Source: Procambarus clarkii (lineage: Eukaryota; Arthropoda; Malacostraca; Decapoda; Cambaridae). Taken from it: 64,000 nucleotides of DNA. The notes beneath the pieces are model-generated. The model was not told where the DNA came from. It made no database searches and worked only from the letters and a program-made list of their open reading frames with translations. A program made the translations under genes and the position numbers. Location: contig NC_091227.1 of the NCBI RefSeq assembly GCF_040958095.1, positions 21,798,526 to 21,862,525 on the forward strand. Reading direction: 5' to 3'. Below, in pieces: positions 60,501 to 64,000 of this stretch (positions are counted from its first letter, which is position 1; each line of letters opens with the position of its first letter).

Positions 60501-62226
60501 ACACACCATTTTCTACCTTTGGGGCTTCTAATTTCACTATGTAAAAAAAGAAAAAGAAAATAGATTTATATACTTGGAGAGAGACAAGATAAAAAAATGC
60601 TTACCTCTTTGCTTTTACATTCAAGGGCAGTATAACTGAAGATAGCCGTGCAAAATTTAAATTGATTTCATCGAAGATATAATTATTAGCCAATGATTAC
60701 AAACTACATATTCATGATCCTAGTCAAGTTAACATTTATATGTGCAACTTACAAATACAGTACTGTAACTAAATGCTGTATTCCAAATGCATAGTAAAAT
60801 GTTTTTATAAAAAAAAACATACATAATGTCCTTAATCATAGGTACAGTACATAAATACCATACATACATAAGCAATACCCCATTTTCCAGTCTCAAAGAG
60901 AGGAAAGGTATCAACCCAGAATAAAAAGATGAAAAGTGATAGAATATTATACATATTAAAACAAATTGTCTATACATCAGAAGAAAGAAGAGAAGACAAT
61001 TTCAGTCCATCCTGGACTATTATCAATTCGTGTGATCACATGGTCCAGGATGGATTGCAATGTCGTTTCTTTATCTTCTGATGTGTGGGTTGGTCATCCC
61101 ACCTGCACTTTTCAAAACTATAATTTCAGACACAAAAACACTGAACTGCAATCAAGAAAAATTATCCAATTTTATGCTTAAGAAAACAGTCTAATTAAAA
61201 CTTAATTATAGTAAATGCATTTCTATTCTGAAAACAATATTGGAGGCAATGTAACAGGATCAAACTATCATACCTGGACTCTGCAGACACACACACACTG
61301 CTGACTCAACCAGGATGGGCTCAAAAGTACTGGGATTAGAAAGTTTGCCTGATTCACTTTAGAAGGTAGAACTTCTGGTCAAGATACTTTAGAGCTTTGT
61401 TCAGTTGGCAGCATGTGTGTCTGGTAAGCCCAGATACAGGTTTGATCCCATCACATTTGACTCAATATTTTGTCATAGATACATCATGTTACTGTGATTT
61501 CAATCTGTATTTCCATTCGTTTTATTTATCTTCATATTTTAACATGTAATGATATACTGTATTTGAGAAGTCTCTGAAATTTTGGTATTAAGTTTTTGCC
61601 ACTGATATAAACATTATCCAGTTTTCCTTCCACAGGTGGCCAGTGAATTGCACCAGCCAATGACTTTACCCATATAGAACAAAAACTTAGGTGCAAGTGA
61701 TAGCCATTTTCCAGCCATAAATCTACTAAATAGATTATATACAAATTTGCCAATGACATATATTTATTCACGGGTTCATTTTAGGGTGCACTGAACATTT
61801 GGAAGGTGCCAAGATGCAGGATGGCACTCCAAAAAAAATTGAACACACAAAACAATCACAAATTCAATATAGCAAACAGTGCTTGCATTTAGTGAAGTTT
61901 ATTTTTTAGTACTTATCTCCTGGATAGTAAATTTGTGAATATCAAACACACATATAGCAAGAGCTAACTGTATAATTCAGATTCATACATCTTCGCTTCA
62001 GTTTTGTTACTACTTAAGCACCAATATATAACACTTAGGACAAACAAAACAAATTTCTTTAGTTGATAATGATTACCTTTGACCTTTTTTACTTCAAGTG
62101 GAGCCTTGGATGTGAGTGTGCGTTTCCGCCCTCTTCCTTTGGGTACTTTGGATACTTCTCCATTTACTTTAACTTCTTTAGCTTCAACTTTTGAAGCTGC
62201 TCTTCCTCGAACCATTTTTCTATAGC
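51416..62226 (-). CDS. Rcc1: RCC1, Ran guanine-nucleotide exchange factor (complete CDS, 8 exons)
   Basis: Coding pieces in transcript order are 62215-62077, 60536-60349, 59564-59385, 58607-58382, 56729-56577, 55453-55360, 54311-54133 and 51582-51416. All borders are GT-AG, phases agree, and the total is 1,326 nt or 441 aa, close to the usual length of about 420. A basic N-terminus (KGRGRKR) would serve as nuclear localisation and DNA-contact tail. It is followed by the seven-bladed RCC1 propeller: [65 protein letters not shown] and [11 protein letters not shown]1 binds nucleosomes and loads GTP on Ran, giving the Ran-GTP gradient that drives nuclear transport and spindle assembly. The segment SGNNHL has Asn where the human protein has the catalytic-face Asp182. 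Introns carry several repeat insertions, one lying exactly at the last acceptor. Confidence 0.93.
51590..51740 (-). repeat. Palindromic short repeat inserted at the Rcc1 exon 8 acceptor
   Basis: A 151-bp insert is bounded by direct repeats ATCACCTGTAAG at 51578-51589 and 51741-51752. Its outer parts are inverted repeats (gaccaaaccacacact and its complement, plus the neighbouring agtgaagggacgac). The middle holds GGTCCGTCCTGGACCATT and CACAATCGACTTG-type boxes. The same boxes occur near 927, 32938 and 60985, so this is a dispersed family. Confidence 0.8.
53060..53165 (-). repeat. SINE fragment in Rcc1 intron 7
   Basis: The complement of gcggcccgcaggcccacata matches 37940, with aagttttctcttgaa next to it. 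This is repeat debris without promoter boxes. Confidence 0.5.
53740..54055 (+). mobile_element. tRNA-like SINE (family B) in Rcc1 intron 7
   Basis: It has an A-box-like region (gtagctgagtagatagcgcg), the B box gggttcaattgctgg, then aggcagaaacaaatgggca and cctagcagtaaataggta. It ends after cgggccgaaagagcaaagct. Its body matches the copies at 12.7 and 14.0 kb. Confidence 0.7.
54133..54311 (-). CDS. Rcc1: Rcc1 coding exon 7
   Basis: The acceptor is cactttcag and the donor G|gtaggg. It encodes [22 protein letters not shown], one of the best conserved RCC1 blades, and the start of the next ([10 protein letters not shown]). Confidence 0.92.
55360..55453 (-). CDS. Rcc1: Rcc1 coding exon 6
   Basis: A short exon of 94 nt with acceptor ctgtttcag and donor AG|gtatgg. 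It encodes [10 protein letters not shown], with the conserved His pair on the Ran-binding face (His304 in human). Confidence 0.9.
56355..56400. repeat. Hairpin in Rcc1 intron 5
   Basis: TAATTACATGTAAACA and its complement TGTTTACATGTAATTA are separated by about seven bases. Confidence 0.8.
56455..56525 (+). repeat. SINE family B 3'-end fragment in Rcc1 intron 5
   Basis: The sequence aagaccggaccgcgggacg followed by gagccctgaaatcaa resembles the end of the SINE at 14.2 kb. It stops about 50 bp from the exon 5 donor. Confidence 0.45.
56577..56729 (-). CDS. Rcc1: Rcc1 coding exon 5
   Basis: The acceptor is taatttcag and the donor G|gtaagt. It encodes the blade with [13 protein letters not shown] and [12 protein letters not shown], matching the YGFGLSNYHQLG segment of vertebrate RCC1. 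Confidence 0.92.
57650..57882. mobile_element. MITE of Tigger type in Rcc1 intron 4
   Basis: About 230 bp bounded by imperfect inverted ends (acaatggcgcctcgattaat; the complement of the right end reads acagtggaacctagagtgac). It contains repeated actcga/ctcgt boxes and no coding capacity. Confidence 0.65.
58382..58607 (-). CDS. Rcc1: Rcc1 coding exon 4
   Basis: The acceptor is tttcctcag and the donor G|gtaagg. It carries [18 protein letters not shown] and [11 protein letters not shown]. In the human protein the first of these histidine motifs reads NDH; here it is NNH. Confidence 0.92.
58786..58980 (+). pseudogene. Tigger/CENP-B-like transposase N-terminal relic in Rcc1 intron 3
   Basis: The plus frame [20 protein letters not shown] resembles the first helix-turn-helix of jerky/Tigger transposases. 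The remainder is unrecognisable. It is opposite in strand to Rcc1. Confidence 0.4.
59385..59564 (-). CDS. Rcc1: Rcc1 coding exon 3
   Basis: The exon has exactly 60 codons, acceptor atgacttcag and donor AGA|gtatgt. It carries [11 protein letters not shown] and [16 protein letters not shown], keeping the Asp equivalent to human Asp128. Confidence 0.92.
60349..60536 (-). CDS. Rcc1: Rcc1 coding exon 2, first propeller blade
   Basis: The acceptor is tttacatag and the donor AAG|gtgtga. It contains [11 protein letters not shown], whose Asp matches the Ran-facing Asp44 of human RCC1, then AGGLHSVCL. Confidence 0.92.
60985..61110 (+). repeat. Palindromic short repeat, diverged copy in Rcc1 intron 1
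   Basis: Inverted segments cagtccatcctggac and gtccaggatggat surround tcaattcgtgtgatcac, followed by gatgtgtgggttggtca. It is the same architecture as the 927 and 51.6-kb copies with more substitutions. Confidence 0.6.
62077..62226 (-). CDS. Rcc1: Rcc1 coding exon 1 with start codon
   Basis: An acceptor (cttttcag) lies eleven bases before the ATG at 62215-62213, so at least one 5' UTR exon lies further right. Context gaaaaATGG is favourable. The donor is G|gtaatc. It encodes the basic tail with GRGRKR and two Lys-rich patches. This ATG is the first in the exon and no in-frame ATG precedes it after the splice. Confidence 0.88.
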
Positions 62227-64000
62227 CTGAAAAGTAAGTCCTTATAGCTGACCAAGAGTTAACAGATGTTTAAGTTAGATGTCTGGGCACAAAAATTTGT
62301 TTGCTGTACAGTATATGTATGCTGTACACATATTTGGGTATACAGGTATGTCGTTATACCTGATGCATTTGTTTACCTAGCAGTAAACAGATGAATGGGA
62401 GTTAGTCAACTGCAGTATGGTGCATCCTTGGGAATGACCAGCTACTGACTTGGAAGAAGACATTAATAAACCTAGCAGGCATTAGCAACTTTTCTTAAAT
62501 TCCATAAAAAACCAGTGTAGAATGTAATGAAACTCCATTTTCTGGGCGAGTCCCAGAGGCTCCCCCGGAGCTTACCGGGCTGATATGCATGTACAGTATT
62601 AGACCATGGCAACAGTCCTTCGAATGGAGTTCTAATGCCTACCGGGGACCACAAGCCAGAACCTGGCACCAGCAGAGAGGCACAAGGAGCAATGGCTTAT
62701 AGAAACCACCCTGTGGTTGGAAGCATTCTATGTCTGCCATCGACCAAGTTAGGCACCCAAAAAGATACCCAAAAATAAATATATCTTTATTTCTGGTGTG
62801 GTGCTCATGGGTTCTATTACACCTATCAAGGAAAAGTTTCAGGTCAAGATTAGCATTTAGGAACAAGGTCTTGTACATGTAAATAGCACATGAAGAATGT
62901 GTGTGGAATGAGTGTATGTTTAGCATGTTAAGGGACTTAAACAATGGGGGGGGGGGTGTCTGAAAACAGGTGTTTGTTATAGTTATGATAGCAGATTTTT
63001 GCCGAGTGATGATAGGCTTGAAGTAATTTGCAGTGGTTGAACCCCATGCACAGATACAGTATGTAAGATAGGCATAGATTAGAGCATAGTATAATGAGAG
63101 GAGAGCAGAGTAGGAAACATAATATCTGAATATCTGATTTTAGAGAGTATACTGACCAATTTTTATACTTTTTTGGCTGTGATGTATGTGGGTGCTGAAA
63201 TTCAGTCTCTAGTCTATGTAAAGGCCAAGAAACTTTCCTTCATATTTATTGATAATGTTAACATTGTCTATCAGAATTTGAATTTGAAGATTTACTACCA
63301 AATAAAATATAGTAGGTCTCTTTTATGTTTAGTGAGAGTTTGTTGGTTGACATCCATGAGTGGACATACAATATATCCTTACCAGTGTAATCACCTCTGT
63401 AAATTTTGTATTGTAGTTATTTGTTGACATAAAACCTCGCTAAACTAAGCAGTACGGCCCAAAACCTAGATTCACAAATTTATCATTTAACAAGTACATC
63501 ATTCTCATTAAATAACAACTTTTAAAAAACATTGTTTATGGTGTCTTGTTTTGCAAGAATTTCATGCAAAAATGCTTTTTTATTTTGTATATATTCTTCC
63601 TAAAAATATAAATATGTAATTATACTTCTGTGAATTATGTTCCTTTATTTACTATTAACACATGATAAATGCATATTTATGGATGGAACCTGTTCAAGAT
63701 TTTATCCATATATATGCATTAATCATGTGAACTCACATTTATCATGCGAGTTCACATGATAAATAAATATATAAATAAATACAATAACATACACAAAATG
63801 CAGTTCTTGCTGTGGCTTGCAGTAAAAAAAAAATGTTTAAAAAAATGCTGGTCTAGCCTACACTGATGGGGAAGGCCTAAATCTATGGAACCTATTCTGC
63901 CCACAACAGCTTAGAGTGAGTAATTATAAAAGAAAGCAATGGATTAAGGGGGATAGGTGTAGGCCAGGAGGTCAGATCCCAGCCTTCGGAGCCCCAGGCA
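62227..64000. other. Upstream region of Rcc1
   Basis: The acceptor at 62226 means that a noncoding first exon and promoter lie here or beyond the window. Apart from SINE debris near 62350-62460, the LINE fragment at 62.76-63.38 kb and an inverted catgataaatg repeat near 63660-63780, nothing promoter-like stands out. Confidence 0.35.
62757..63375 (-). pseudogene. L2/CR1-like LINE, internal fragment
   Basis: Minus translation contains FKSLNMLNIHSFHTH and YMYKTLFLNANLDLKL, close to the 28.3-28.6 kb part of the larger copy. Further right, the sequence parallels its 28.7-29.0 kb part with frameshifts and a poly-G/C run. It lies upstream of the Rcc1 start exon. Confidence 0.75.

Overview
The window is a piece of an AT-rich, repeat-laden eukaryotic nuclear genome. 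Three things point to a decapod crustacean, possibly a crayfish: arthropod-style genes cut by long introns, interstitial TTAGG telomere-type motifs, and many tRNA-derived SINE, CR1/L2-like LINE, I-type LINE and Tigger copies of kinds I associate with decapod genomes. The species assignment is inference from memory of repeat families; no search was run.

Two protein-coding genes can be supported exon by exon. On the + strand (2921-17929), the last eight exons of a large nuclear-type protein join in perfect phase to about 1,180 codons. It carries an Arg/Glu-dipeptide coiled region, a poly-proline run, a Thr-rich run and a C-terminal coiled coil, and looks like a genetic-suppressor-element-1 (GSE1)-like corepressor subunit. 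Its 5' exons lie left of the window. On the - strand (62226 down to 51416), a complete eight-exon coding region of 441 codons encodes RCC1, the chromatin-bound exchange factor for Ran. Its last splice acceptor has been duplicated by a repeat insertion with a 12-bp target duplication.

Between them lies about 33 kb with no confident protein gene. From left to right it holds: a 29-bp minisatellite with about 63 copies (18.67-20.52 kb); a fold-back palindrome and a degenerate 192-bp tandem satellite (21.5-26.3 kb); LINE fragments and polyA-tailed SINEs (24.5-26.2 kb); an L2/CR1-like LINE (27.8-30.1 kb) that shares its 3' tail with those SINEs; a rearranged Tigger transposon (30.8-33.4 kb); two I-type LINE 3' halves (33.9-35.3 and 38.8-40.3 kb); a candidate pair of convergent spliced noncoding transcripts meeting at about 41.4 kb; an (AT)n-bounded palindromic element with TTAGG motifs (46.3-46.9 kb); a Mutator-like transposase fragment (47.2-47.7 kb); and an inverted 30-bp minisatellite (48.7-49.2 kb).

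The two genes are tail-to-tail neighbours and I see no functional link between them beyond both products being nuclear. The points most worth following up are the duplicated splice acceptor in Rcc1, the LINE/SINE tail partnership, the nucleosome-length satellite, the minisatellite that is open in all six frames, and the convergent transcripts at 41 kb.
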